Notes: generated from the letters alone by a model not told the origin. A stretch of 64,000 nt of DNA from Rhizopus sp. PT2906 (GCA_025529335.1 JAMYHX010000007.1:124001-188000), one strand, 5' to 3'. Counted from the stretch's first letter, positions 47,713 to 60,550 are shown. Program-made: numbers and translations.

Positions 47713-50700
47713 ATGTCAAAACTATTTGGCAATTCTTCTTCCAATGGGTATAAGCCCTTGCTCAGTCCAGGCGAAAAGCCATATCGTAAACAAAAGACAC
47801 GTCTATTGCTGACTGCCTCCGCTCTTGCATTATTTGGAACAAGCTGCGTTTACCTCTCGAGACACCTGCCTACTGGCGTTATGCTCAGCAGTTATGCTGA
47901 GATAAATCAACAGAGCCTATGGAACAACGACAATGGTAAAGTAGTATCTCCTGGTATCTCTTTCGACTCTTTTGAGTATGGATTATCCAAGTGTCAGTTC
48001 AATATAGAAAGAAGTCGTGTGAGTACAAATACGACTCGTCCTCGACATAGGAACCCGCGTGTAGCACCAGAGGCTGAGCGTGTCCTGATTCGAAATGGTC
48101 ATATCTGGTTAAAGGATCATTATTTGGAAGGAGGCGATGTCTACTTGGAAAATGGGTTGATTGCAGCTGTTGGGAAAAATTTACAAGTACCTTCAGATAC
48201 TCGCATCGTGAATGCCGGCGGTCGTGTTGTTACACCAGGTATCATAGATATGCATTCTCATATGACCGTTGATGCCTTGGATGGATTGTCCGCGTCCGAT
48301 GATACAAACGAAATGACTGACCCTACCACGCCTTATGTAAGTAGCATATCGCGAACAACAGAGCTCTCCACTAAAACATCATATTGGAAATTAGGTCCGT
48401 GTTATTGATGCACTTAATCCAACTGACCCTGGCATCAAGATTGTGGCCAGTGGAGGCATCACAACTTCATTGATTCTCCCTGGCTCTGGGAACTTAATGG
48501 GAGGCGAGGCAGCCGTCATCAAGCTTAGACCTGTCTCTACCCTCTCTGCACAGGATATGCTCGTAACCTCCGGCGTCTCGGATGAAGATCAGGAGGTCAT
48601 CTGGCGTTACATGAAAATGGCCTGTGGTGAAAACCCAAAGACGTTCTATGGTAGCTCTAACCGAATGCCATCAACTCGTAAGGATGAAAAAAAAAGTGTA
48701 TATGTAGCCATCTCATTTTCATTGTTTAGGTTTGGGAGAAAACTACTTGTTTCGTAGAAAGTTTGAGGAAGCACAAAGATTGAAAAGAAAACAAGACGAC
48801 TGGTGCGATGCTGCGAAGAGAATCAAAAAGATGAAGGACGATGACGATAAACAGGATCTGATTCGTCTCTCTGAAAGTTATCCAGAAGATTTGAGTCTGG
48901 ATAGCCTTGTTGCTCTTTTGCGTCATCAGGTCAACCTGAACGTTCACTGTTATTTGCCACAAGATTTTGAAGCCATGATTCATCATTCGCTTGAATTCGA
49001 CTTTGAAATTGCCGCTTTTCATCACGCATTGAGCGCTTGGCAAGTGCCTGATATTATAAAGCGCGCCAAGACAAACATCACAGTGGCTACCTTTGGTGAT
49101 ATGTGGGGATATAAGGTATATATATTTGAATCTTGCGTGAATCTTGTTCTCCAACCATTATTCATTCAGGCCGAAGCTTTAAATCAAAATGTTCACGCAC
49201 CAAAGATCTTGGACAAGGCAGGTATCCCTGTCGCCTTCAAGAGCGATCATCCTGTCATGAATTCTGTAAGTTCTGGTTGCAAAAAAAAAAAAAAAAAAAA
49301 AAAAAAGAATTTAGTACTAATTTCAGTTCTAGCGTGATTTGGTACACGAAGCACAAAAAGCATACCACTACGGCTTTGATGAGCATAAAGCATTACAGGC
49401 ACTTACCACTGTTCCTGCAAATTCCTTAAAGTTAGGACACCGTCTGGGCAGGTACGTGAATATGCTCTTTAGCTATACGAAAACTAATACATTTTGATAT
49501 TCTCTAGCATTGAAGTAGGTAAGGATGCGGATATTGTCATCTGGGAACGTCACCCATTAAGGCTTGGAGCCAGACCAAGGCATGTCTTTGTGGATGGTGC
49601 TGAATTAGATTTCAAGAAATCATGGACAAACACTTTAATTGAAGAAGACATGCAAAAGCACTTTGATGTGAAGAATACGAGCGATGATGAGAATGAAGCA
49701 AGCAAGCACTTACTTCCTGGCTTTTCTGATAGCACAATGCGTCTGGAAGATCATGGACTCAATAACCCTACTTCATTCCACGATGCTTGCTCAAAGGATG
49801 TGAATTCTTTTGTTTTACGCAATATTAGCCGAATTTATGCAAACACTAGTCAGGTCCTGGACGCAGAAGGCTCTGGACTGTACTTGATCGTTGACCGTGG
49901 AGTTATCACCTGCTTAGGTAAAGACTGTGATCGTGATCATATTGAATGGCCAAGCAACAGCCCTGTGTTTGAAATGGGGGGCGCGGTAGTTATTCCGGTA
50001 AAGATAATATTAAGATGTAGTGTATAATGGTTGTGATTAAGATGCATATTTATATACCAGGGTATTGTCTCTGTCGGTGTGCCTCTTGGGTTACTCGAAA
50101 TTCAGATGGAAGAATCAACGCAGGATGGAGAAGCAAAGAATGATATCAGAGATGGCGATTTATACAAGAAGGTTGTGCGCGCTATTGATGGCCTCAAGTT
50201 TAATGGATTGCATCTTCAAAAAGCGTACAAAGCTGGTAAGGGGCAATATTTTTAAAAAGTCTTTAGTGACTAATCGCTGTGATCATCAGGTGTTACGACT
50301 GCAATCTCTCAACCGCTGGTAGGGTCTGGTATGTTAGCAGGCGTATCAACGGCTTTCTATACCGGTGTAGAAAACACTGTGTTGGATCATCTTGAAGCTC
50401 TGGTAAAAGAAGAAGCCGCTTTAAGCTTTGTCATTCAACACTCTGGTAAATTCAATATATCCTTCTTTAGTATATTAGCTAAGACAGAGATACAGGACCA
50501 TTGACCGTGTCTCAACAAGTTGCTGCTATACGTGATCTGCTGATTTCAAATATAAAAAAGGATGCTTCCAAGAATGTATTTGCCCGTGCGGCTCAAGGAG
50601 AAATCCCTGTTGTAGTTCAAACAGACGATAAGGACGAAATAGCATCTATTTTACTGATCAAACAGCAAATCGCCAAGGAATATGAACGCGAGGTCAAGTT

Positions 50701-51169
50701 TGTTATCCTAGGTGGTGCAGAGTCCCACCTGGTTGCTAGTCACTTGAGCCGACTCGATGTTCCTGTTATCTTGATGCCTGCTCGATGCTACCCAACGACA
50801 TGGCAATCTCGCTTTTGCCTATCTGGTCCACCATTGACACCTGATACTGTTCTTGATGTTTTATTGAAGCATAAAGTACGTGTTGCATTAGGTTCTACTG
50901 ATGTAGATAACGGAGATGCTCGTAACTTGATCTGGGAAGCTGGTTGGAACCTTGCTCATAATCCGGACTACACGCCTCAGAATGCAGTGGGTCTTGTAAC
51001 ATGGAACGTTGCAAACATGTTTGGGTTGAAGGAAGAAGGAGTGCTCGGTGTAGGAGGAAAGGCAAACTTTGTTGCTTATAATAATAATCCATTTGAATTT
51101 GGTACTCGTGTGCTCATGGTAAACGGTGGAGGCCGATCAGGTCCTACTTGTTTTCCTAAACAAACTTAA
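47713..51169 (+). CDS. Membrane-anchored amidohydrolase-family protein with two halves
   Basis: Nine exons: 47713-48336, 48395-48677, 48730-49115, 49170-49265, 49333-49451, 49508-49997, 50061-50235, 50290-50445, 50496-51169, 1000 residues. Residues ~31-50 (LLLTASALALFGTSCVYLSR) form one membrane anchor, so the bulk is probably lumenal or extracellular. The first half has the amidohydrolase pattern: RVLIRNGHIWLKDHYLEGGD, then RVVTPGIIDMHSHMTVDALD with the metal-binding HxH, later KAGIPVAFKSDHPVMNS and EVGKDADIVIWERHPLRLGA. The second half repeats the scaffold (GLYLIVDRGVITCLGKDC, VVIPGIVSVGVPLGLLEI, HKVRVALGSTDVDNGDARNL, GVGGKANFVAYNNNPFEF) but lacks HxH after the PGI turn. Similar fungal proteins are annotated as amidohydrolases or CE9-like esterases; the substrate is unknown. 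Intron 4 carries a 26-A run (49281-49306). Confidence 0.88.
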
Positions 51170-51381
51170 GCACTTTGAATAAACTCATGTAGTAAGCTAA
51201 TAAAAGACATTAATTTATGTTTATGAGCTCTAGATTATGATAATTGAGACTAATAGACTGACGCATATACCAATAATTGAACAGGTTACAAATCAGTAAA
51301 ACAACGCTTTCAAAAGTAGCGTCATTTTATTTTTGGAAACACTGTCCAGGTTTTAAAATTACATATAATCAACAATATGCA

Positions 51382-52685
51382 CTACGCATTAATGGAACGA
51401 GCGATTTGTACTTCAGGAACCTTTTGGTTAAAGACTACATAATTGTTCTTTATGAATGTGTCTCCCAAAATAGCCAATCCTCTGACATTACCAAGAGTGA
51501 AGCTAGCCATACACTTGTCATTTTTCTTTTCAAAAATAAGGGAATCAGGAGGCACTTCAAAATCAGCACCACCAATGTTGAAAGTAAGCGGTTTGAAATT
51601 GGACGTATCACAGTTAATGGTATAAGTACCATCAAAGTTATCCGTAGCATTATACGCATGAAAGATTGGAGTAGAGACGTCAGAAGGAAGGACGAGCAGG
51701 GTGGTGCCGGTATCAATAATGGCTTTGAATGGATCACTTGTAATCTTGTCTCCAACTCTGGTGCCATTGACATTAATACCCCAAAAGCCAATTGAATTAT
51801 CCACTGGAACTGTAGTGAGCTTTCCTTTGAACTTGGTTGAGTCGTAGCCTCCAAAGATGTATTCTAAAAGACAGCAATTTAGTTTATGTGTAGAATGAGC
51901 TGCCTTTTGCATACCTCCACCACCGCCCTTGCTAGCCTTTCCGAGAAAAACGCTAAATATAGGAGAAGAGATAAGGCCCTGGTTGATTAAGTTTTCGACA
52001 GGAGTCTTGATGCCTTCTACAGTACTGAGAGAGCCAAATCCAAGACCCAACAGACCGTCAACAGTTCCACTAGCAAACTTTAAAGATTCACGTTGTGCAA
52101 TACCAATGGTTTGTTGCTTGATAGCAAGTCCACCTAGATTTACAGTGTCTTTACCCAAAATACCATTAGAGCTGGATCCGTCTCCATATCTGATAGACCA
52201 TTTACGGCCATCCTTTTTATATGTTTTCGACTTGGATGGATCATAGCGTCTTTGAGAGGAGCCACAGTTGGTACATAAAGTAGAGGCTAAAGTGTTTTAT
52301 AAGGTAGAGTAAGTAGATAGTTGATCCCTCGTCATTTTAATATGTGATACTTGCCAAACCACGAGTCAGAAGAGCCAGTATCAAAATCAAGTCTGAGATC
52401 AACTCCAGGGGTTCCCACCTTTACAATACCATAGTATCGTACATCATTTCCATCATCAACAACAGGGACAGTGCCGTTGGTGCTCTGAGGAGAAATACCA
52501 TTGGATTCGGTAGTAAATCCGAATCTGGAATACTTTGCAATGACTTTTTCCAAGGCAGCCTTTGTATTAGGCTTGTAGTTTTCATTCACTTCTAAAGGGA
52601 TATTGATTTTTTTGCTTTCAGGCGCAGCTTCAGCAGACAATGTCACCAAGGCAAGAGCAATACATGAAGTCAAGATAAATTTCAT
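51382..52685 (-). CDS. Secreted aspartic protease (rhizopuspepsin-like)
   Basis: Three exons: 52685-52355, 52286-51915, 51863-51382, 394 residues. A signal peptide (MKFILTSCIALALVTLSAEA) and a propeptide to about residue 70 precede the mature pepsin-fold enzyme. The catalytic aspartates are D102 in LDFDTGSSDSW and D285 in AIIDTGTTLLVLP. The flap tyrosine lies in WSIRYGDGSSSNG, and CTNC matches the short disulphide loop of zygomycete pepsins. It degrades extracellular protein at acid pH. The first intron (52354-52287) has a GC donor (GCAAGT) rather than GT: only this junction restores SWFASTLCTNCG of the family. It is convergent with the amidohydrolase, 212 bp away. Confidence 0.95.
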
Positions 52686-54983
52686 AAGATACTAATGAGG
52701 TGAGTTATATAGCAAAAGAAAAGGCGCTCTCTTCACACCTTTTATATTGCATGATCATACAGGTTTTTTACCTTGGATTTGCACAACAATGTTCACAATT
52801 TTTTTCTACTCAGTAGTAGATTTACACAGATGTTGTGATCATATCGTGCACAAAAGCTTTGACAGAAATATGTATACTTATTTTCCAATTTTATACTGAT
52901 TTGAAATTTAGTGCTTATAGAAATAGCAGAGTGATATCATATACCGCGCTTCTCTCGAACTTCTAAAAAGGCTTATTTATTCAAAGCGCATTGAAAAGAT
53001 ATAATAGAAAGAAATAAACCGTCTGATAATGTGAATAACAGAATACATGCTTTCGTATCAAATTATAATTTATTAGTTTTTAATTACGGTTTAACACGAT
53101 TGCCTAATATTGATAAAGTATCTATCAATAAACTCGCTAAATAAAGATTATGTGAGTGTTCTGTAGTTTAACTTTATGAAACTGTAGTACATCAATTACT
53201 TTTAAATAGAGACCAAGCTCAAGTTTATTAGTGTGACGAAGGTCCAACCACTTTTATATTTTTGGTTTTAAATTTTTGTTAAACGTCCAGTGAAATAAAA
53301 AGGAGTACCTTTAGTCTTACTGTTTTATTAAAAATAAATTTCAGAAAGAGGATAAAATTATGACGTGTATGAAAAAAATAATTGGCGCATATTAAGAAAA
53401 GTATTTACGCAAAGATTAAAAAAAATGCGTGCGAAAGGAGACAACATACAAATGAGAGTAATAAGCACCAAGGAGAGAGAATATAAAGAGTTATACAGTT
53501 AGTTATGTAAGAAAATCCTTGCTCTATCGGGCTAATAATAGTAATGGCCAAATAAGTATATCAAAAATAGTCTTAATTATTGATATTCTACAATGACATT
53601 TTTTAAGGGGAAACGCTATATGCACCAGAAAATACACCAAACTTTAGACTAATAATACGTACACTATCTCCAGATACTACTTATGATGGCTTCCAACAAA
53701 GCTTCTCACTGTGTAGCGTCAAGCTATACATGAGTTTATAATTTTCCAACTTGGATTGTTTATTTTCAAGAAGAAAGAGTTAAAAAGAAATGTTGTTATT
53801 TATTTTAATTTATGTTGTCAGTTGATCAACAAAGATGCAAGAATACGTGTAATTACGATGATCTCGTATTCTATGTCAGAGAGAGTGAACTGGACAGCTT
53901 TAGATTAGTCTTTGGTAGTGTGAAGTTGTATAGTGACAACATAGGTAGCGCCCCAAGGAAGCGTTCGTAGTATTAGCCTACTTTGAGTACACCAAGTGTT
54001 TACCTTGTATATAATACACATAATACACCATTTTTTTGAAAAAATTATAATGCTTGTTGATAAATGAGTTTAAATGGTTTAATAACATAAGACTATTATT
54101 ATACTGTTAAACCTGATCATTCTATATAATATTGATCTGAATATAACTTGCTGTAATGTAAGATATATCTTGACTACACCTTGAGCTTAGGATTTCAGTC
54201 ATTTTCCAAAAGCATTTACCAAGTGCCATCAGATTTTCTTGTTGGATAAACTGTAAGATGTAAACTGTGCACAGTTGAACATTCTTTGGCATAGGCATTA
54301 AAAAAACTGCAATGGTTGAATATTGCAGACATAGTATATTTACCAGTACAGTATCCAGGAAAATAATATAGTTTTTAACTACTGAAGTACCAAACCTAAG
54401 ATTCTATATTATGTTGATCTAAGAAATGATATATAATATTATCAAACAATGCAAATTTGTATACATGTAGATTGTATGTATTTTTGGTACAAACATATAA
54501 ATCATATATGAAGGTATTCATTTATTTGAAATAGTGCTTATTTATGAGAGGTATTAATGGGGCACTTCCTTCGTCTGTCTTTGCATGAGCTTAAGGAATG
54601 AAGAAAATCTGATGGTATTTGATAAATGCTTTTAGAAGTTGCAATCAATCTTGGCCTCTATCTGGTATTATAATTAAGGATTCACCTTTTCCTTTAAAAC
54701 ATGAATTTACACTGCCAATATCAAGGTTATTTCATTTTTATCAATGCTCGTTTATTATTATATACGCATTAGATAATAAGTGTATAAAGGGAAGAGTAAG
54801 GGAAAGAGATATAGTAAGGGAATATACATGTAAATAGATTGTCTATAAAGGGGATGATATGTTTATATAGTATGCGTATATTTCTAAGAAAGAAGGGGAA
54901 TAGTTGAATTAAGTATTAGAATTAGGTATGGATAAGAGATGTCTGTGCAGGTATGGTCTAGTGGAGAGCAAAGGACGCAGTGC
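52686..54983. other. Gene-poor AT-rich region
   Basis: About 2.3 kb upstream of the protease. It is strongly AT-rich, with no protein-like frame, tandem repeat or RNA gene that I can support; one frame at 54619-54837 is probably fortuitous. Confidence 0.5.
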
Positions 54984-55696
54984 TTAGAGGAGCGCAAAGA
55001 TAGCAGCCGTAGTGGAGAGTAATACAAGGGTACCTGCAACCAGAGAAGAAGCGCCCGAACTTTGGCTTTGTGCTGTTACTTTACCATCTTGGCCAATAAG
55101 GGTAATACTAGCAACAGCAGTGTATCCAGCCAAGCCATTACCCAGTGTGACAGTAGCGCCTGATGCATGGGTAGTAGTAGGAGGAGAAAGAGGAGCGGCA
55201 GCCTTAGAGATGACGAATGGCTCAGAGAAAGCACTACAAAAAAAGAAAGGCACGATTAATTGTGAATTGCTTTACATATATATGGCGGTAGGCTTACGTT
55301 TGGTTTACGGGATAACTGATTTGAATAGTATACGTCATGTTATCATCTTTGACTAAATCATTGGGAATCTATAAGCGATAAGAGAAGAAAAAAGATAAGT
55401 CTCTTGCACTAAAGTAACTAGATTATTTGACTTACAGCCCAAGCATATTCACTAATCGTACTGTTCAATCCTTCGGCAATAGGTACTTTGTTGTCATTAG
55501 AAATAGCTAGGATGTCAATCAAGGGAGCGGCATCACCATGAACGGTCCATTGGATGGTCAGATTACTACCAGCAGTAGCACCAGAAGCAAGGGATTGAAC
55601 ACTAATGACAAGATCATCGCGTTTTTCAATAGGCATAGCCATTACCAAGGAAGTGAAGAAGATAGCAGTAACAAGGAAAAAAGAAGTAAGCTTCAT
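54984..55696 (-). CDS. GPI-type cell-surface protein with Kre9/Knh1-like domain
   Basis: Three exons: 55696-55436, 55368-55298, 55233-54984, 193 residues. It starts with a signal peptide (MKLTSFFLVTAIFFTSLVMA) followed by a KR site. The Kre9/Knh1-like beta-sandwich reads DDLVISVQSLASGATAGSNL, TIQWTVHGDAAPLIDILAIS and MTYTIQISYPVNQTAFSEPF. After a Ser/Thr/Ala-rich stalk the chain ends in a hydrophobic tail (LVAGTLVLLSTTAAIFALL) after small residues SSGASS, which is what GPI-anchor addition requires. Such proteins sit in the plasma membrane or wall of many fungi; a role in wall glucan assembly is family inference. N-glycosylation sequons (SNLTI, NSTIS, DNMTY) are present. Confidence 0.9.
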
Positions 55697-57855
55697 ATTG
55701 ATAGAATGTGCTTGTAAAGTTGTATTTGTATTTGTATATGAAAGAAAGGCAAAGATAGACTCAAGACGTGCCTTTTATATGAAAATAGAGAGAAATGTTG
55801 ATCCGCTCTTTATTGACATATGATTTCTACCTATTTTTGACATATTTGTCTTGAATAAGCAAAAAGTGTAACCCCATAGCTTAATGGTTAAATCTTCACA
55901 TGTCTATAGGCTTACTACCATAAAAGGCTAACAACGTTACGGATCGGATGCAGGTCATAAAGTCGGAACAAAACGGTTTTTTTATATATACACAAAATCA
56001 CTTATCAAAGTGTAAAATAAAAAAGAAACAGAAAGTGAGGAGAAGGCGTAGCTTAAATGGTGGACAATAACTACAATAGAAACATCAGCACTAACGGTAA
56101 TGAAATGGTTGCCATGGGCACTGAAACTATGCATTAGCTGTCAAAAGTGCATTTTTTCCCACTGGCAAAAGCAAACAAAGGGTGGGCCGTGAGCATAGAA
56201 TAGATGTATGACAAAGTAAAAATGTAGCGTGTCCTATATCAATTACATAACCTGATCTTCCAAAAAGGCGGTGCTGTGTAACCTGTGAGCTTGCAGCTAT
56301 TGGGGACAATAAATACCAACGCTCATTGGCTCCCCCTTTTTTTCATAATCACATTCACTATGAATAAAGAAAAAAAGAAAGATTATTGTGTCATAACTTT
56401 AAGGCGGTCAGGTCAGTCTTTGGAATGACTTCATGCTATTCACGCGTAGGCTTTGTCTAGAATCACCTCTTCCTTTCCTTTTTTTTTCCCTTATAGATAA
56501 GGCAGCTTGCCTATTCGTCATTGCGGGTAATCTCTCTCATCTTTGGAATTTAGACTGCTTATACCCTTTTTAGCAGCGCCTAAACTTTTTTGCTAGATCA
56601 GATAGAAAATCGCGTTGTTTGTAATTTATCCAGATTTAACCTGCAGGTACCCCCAGTGCTGACCATTACAGATCCTGCTGAAATTCATCAGCTCATCTAC
56701 GTCAACACTGCATATGGTCGCTATGGGGCTCATTAGTTGGAGTATGACGATATATGCTGCCCTTTTGGGTAATTACTACTTTGAATTTTTGGGGGACTCA
56801 AAACCATCGTTTACAGTGGTAGCATTGTGTGGCTTGATTGCATAACAAGTGACGTTTCGTATGAGCACTCTGAAGCACAAATGTATTTATATACGTCGCA
56901 TGTTATGCATATGCTAAATGCTTATCTTGGAATAGGTGTTTGCTTTTGTTGAGAGAGGCATAGTCTTCATCATACAATAGTATATCATGAATACACAAAT
57001 TTAAACCTTATGTATGAAGCATCATCAAAGGTACACTTTCATCTTTCAGTTGATGTGCTCGAATAGAAATGGCAAATATATTTTCAATTCCTTGATACTC
57101 AACTGAATTTGGGAGTCAACCCACCTCAGTTTCTTCTTATTGCTTTGTAAAGACACAAACGAATATATAAGAAATATTGAATAAAAAATGGTCTTTATAA
57201 GAACGATTTACAACCAAAAAAGATAATAGTCGACGATTTACCCTATAAAAACACATACCAAGAATTTGAAAGAGATCAACTTTTGTAAGACCAAAGCGCC
57301 CAAATATCTTTTAATTGTCGGTAAAGATGCTCTCAAAGGACAAGATAACTAAACATGCTTTTATCATGATGCATTAAAACTTTCTAAAGCAAATATTTCC
57401 CATATCAAAACAGCCAATTACTGAGCAATGTACTTAAAGCATGAGCGCATCCTTGTATAATTTCTAAAAAAGGAGAATAAAAGATGAGAATGCAAATGAT
57501 CTCTTTCAAAATTGAATTATCTATGGTAATACAAGTCGTCGCGACATCTTGCAGGATGTATATTATTTGGTTTTTTTTCTCTCATGAACAACGCTCAAGA
57601 CTAAAAGGCACGAAAATGAGGCCAAAATACGATAAACCAAAACTTTTCTAATTAATGGATATATATACAGCTCACTAGTTCACCTATGGCATAATGCGTC
57701 TACTACACTTATTGAAAGGGGAAAACATTTTTACCATGACTGTCAGGGATAAGGTTACACATATATCTTTCACAAAATTTGTCATGTATTTTCTCATGCT
57801 TACTTTAGATATTTAAGTCGCACCTTTTTTTCTCTTTATTTTAACATTGTCCATT
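55697..57855. other. Gene-poor region with tRNA-like and coding-like scraps
   Basis: About 2.2 kb. It contains two segments with a tRNA A-box-like TAGCTTAATGG (55876) and TAGCTTAAATGG (56048), neither of which folds into a complete tRNA, and a 90-base coding-like stretch at 56647-56736 (LTITDPAEIHQLIYVNTAYG) ending in TAG. No intact gene is supported. Confidence 0.45.
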
Positions 57856-59264
57856 ATGCGTCTTAATCCTGTCTCAACATACACTATTCCAGTTCATCCT
57901 GCGACTGAAGGATTCGACGTACAAAAGTTAGCCGTAGAAAAGCATGAGTTCCCTGCACCTGCACCTGCAACGCAAAAGATAGCTTTCTTATTCTCGCACT
58001 CTAATGGATTTCATAAAGAGTCTCTTCATCCTTTAATTAGACGATTAAAAGATAATTTACGTGCAATGAAAGAATATGAACATACAGATATTCATATCTT
58101 TGCTTGGGACGCTCGTGGTCACGGTGATTCGGCTCGCTTGAACGATGGCATAACCGTTCCGACATGTAATCCAAGAATAATGTAAAATGCTATCAAGAAA
58201 TAACATCTATCTTCAATCTTATAGATCGATGGTTTGATAATGCATTGGATACAAAGCAAGTTATTGATAAAATGAAACTGAAGAAGTATGATCAGCTGAT
58301 AGGAGTTGGCCACAGTTTTGGAGCTACTTCCATGTAAGACGCATGATTGAACTATATCTTTATGAGGATACTAATAGAGACATAAAAGGATATTAGTAGA
58401 GTTCTTCTTTCCACACACGTTTGATGGACTTTGCGTAGTTGAACCAGTCATGAGTCGTCTCTTCTACCCTATGGAGGTCAAGCTACGTTCTCCTATACTT
58501 TCTTCAGGAAAACGACGAGATGAATGGCAAAACAGGTAAATCTAAAAAAAAAAAGAAGAACTTATTAATAAAAAGACGATATTCATCATGAAAGTATGTA
58601 GGGAAGAATGTAAGGCTTCTTTGTTGAAGCGAAAGTTTTGGAAGGTGTTTGATCCAGAAGTATTAGATCTCTATGTTGTAAGTAACTTCGACTTATATAC
58701 GTGCTGTGATATCTAATAATTAATATAATTGTAGGACTATGGTATGTATGATACAGATAAAGGAACAATCAAATTAAAGTGCCCAAAGGAGCATGAATAC
58801 GTAGAGTATATGGCAATGTATGAAGAACAATAGCTCTAATCATTTCTTTATATGTATAGCATGTATTTAGACAAAGTAGCTACGATACCTTTACAGCATA
58901 TAACTCGTTAAAGATAATAACGATACCTATTCACTTTGTTTATGCTCTCGATTCAGACTTGTAAGTCTTTTTTTTTTAATATGTAGAACGAATAGTTTAT
59001 CTCTATATATAGTGTAGCACCTGAGGATACACATACGGTTGCTGACCAGAACCCAGCAAAGATTACAGTCCAACATATTGAAGGAACACATATGGTTGTT
59101 AATGAAAAGCCTGATCTTATCAGTAAGTCCAGTGTGTCATATTTGAACAATGCAGTTAATTAATTTTCTCTTTCTTTTACAAAAACTTAGTTCCTCAAAT
59201 CATGGCATTGATCGATCGTGTTAATCAGGAAAATAAAAATGGCAAAGGACAAGCCAAACTTTAG
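57856..59264 (+). CDS. Alpha/beta hydrolase
   Basis: Eight exons: 57856-58165, 58225-58333, 58389-58535, 58602-58677, 58735-58817, 58871-58960, 59013-59122, 59191-59264, 332 residues. The fold shows the oxyanion-region IAFLFSHSNGFHKESLHPLI, then IHIFAWDARGHGDSARLN and the nucleophile elbow LIGVGHSFGATSM with Ser134. The acid is probably in HFVYALDSD and the catalytic His in HIEGTHMVVNEKP. No signal peptide or clear C-terminal peroxisomal tripeptide is seen (ends KGQAKL). Lipase/esterase activity is family-level inference. The exon 5/6 junction is the least certain: an alternative donor at 58799 with acceptor at 58859 would also keep frame. It ends 60 bp from the convergent ZNHIT2 gene. Confidence 0.85.
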
Positions 59265-59324
59265 AGGTTTATGTATATACAGTCTTTTTTGTCTATTGCA
59301 ATAAAAAAAAAAAAAAAAAGAAAC

Positions 59325-60550
59325 CTAAATCTCTTGTATTTTTGCTGTTGAACCTGCTTTCTGATATTCTCTTATCGCACGTTGTGCCGCCTCACGATCT
59401 TGTTCAAAATTCGTTTTTTCGATTTCTATCTTGGACAAAATACTCCTAAGAGACGCCAATACGAGCTCCAGATCCTCAAAAGCACAGGCCGCAGCCCAGT
59501 AAAAATAAAGTTTACGTACAGCCAAGCCCACGCTTCTTTTCTTTCTTTTTTTCGATATTTGATCAAGAGCAAGCCAGAAATCAAACATGGCTCGTTTACG
59601 CTCGGGAACGAGTTTCAATAGATCATGAATAACCAATATCTTCAAATCGTATCTCGCTGTTACTGCTGCCATTTTGCGCTTTGCTGGACTGGATTGTTCC
59701 TGAAAACGCAGAATACGCTCAACGATATCATCAATCACCTCGTGTATACTGCCAAAAGGGCATGATGCTGCCGTTGAAAACAAGATTTCAGCCGATAATG
59801 TCTCGATCACATGTACTGTATCTTGTATGTCCTCTAGTAATTCACCCATAGAGTGGCGCATGAGATAACTGTAGGTTGCAAGAATATGTATCATGTTCCA
59901 GATCAGATGTGGGCTTCCTCGGGCACTAGGTTGTATCATTTTGTTAAAGTCAGGTAAATTATCGGGAAGCTGTGGTATACGATGATCATCACTTGTTGAT
60001 TCTGTCATATCCTGAATCCTTGATTGCTGAATAATCATCCACCAGGGTATATAGTCAGGTAAGTCAAACCTGTGCCATGTATCATCTAGCTTAGACACCA
60101 TTGATCTAAACTCTTGTCTTTCTTTCTCTGAAAGCATACTCCATATTAATTCTGGATCTGCATTATCAATATCCAGGTCATTAAATTTTTCTAATAGTTC
60201 ATCATATTCATCGTCTTCTAGCACGTCCTCTTCAGCTTTTTCTTCTTCTAAGCGTTTAAGCATCTCTAGCATCTTGTTTTTGCTTTCTTTATCAATATCT
60301 CGACTCTTTATCTCTTCTGTCACGCTTTGTTTATAAAATGATTCTGTACAATCAGCGTGGCGCATGTCTTTATAGCAAGTTAATGAACAGTAACGAAGAT
60401 TGCATCTCGGGCAAACATATTTCGAAAACTGTTTCTCACAACTAATAAAAAGTATATAAGTTTGAAATTTCTTTGAATCAAAAAGACATACATTTCACAT
60501 AATGTTTCTTGCACAGGCTCAGGTGTGTCTTGTATAATCTTTAATTCCAT
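59325..60550 (-). CDS. ZNHIT2: Zinc finger HIT domain protein 2
   Basis: Two exons: 60550-60492 and 60441-59325, 391 residues. The zf-HIT module occupies residues ~18-50, reading LCEICEKQFSKYVCPRCNLR then YCSLTCYKDMRHADC: the treble-clef Cys/His set is split by the intron between C-E-I and C-E-K. A Glu-rich linker follows, then a segment typical of ZNHIT2 (WHRFDLPDYIPWWM) and a long helical C-terminal domain with a basic patch (SKKRKKR). In animals the protein bridges the R2TP/Prefoldin-like chaperone to U5 snRNP assembly; the fungal role is inferred by homology. The start is 141 bp from the divergent VTT-family gene. Confidence 0.88.

Noticed and set aside
48726..49154. Minus-strand 142-codon frame
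   Set aside because: Antisense shadow of amidohydrolase exon 3.
55869..55950. tRNA gene
   Set aside because: An A-box-like motif is present but no pairing acceptor stem, D-stem or B-box could be found.
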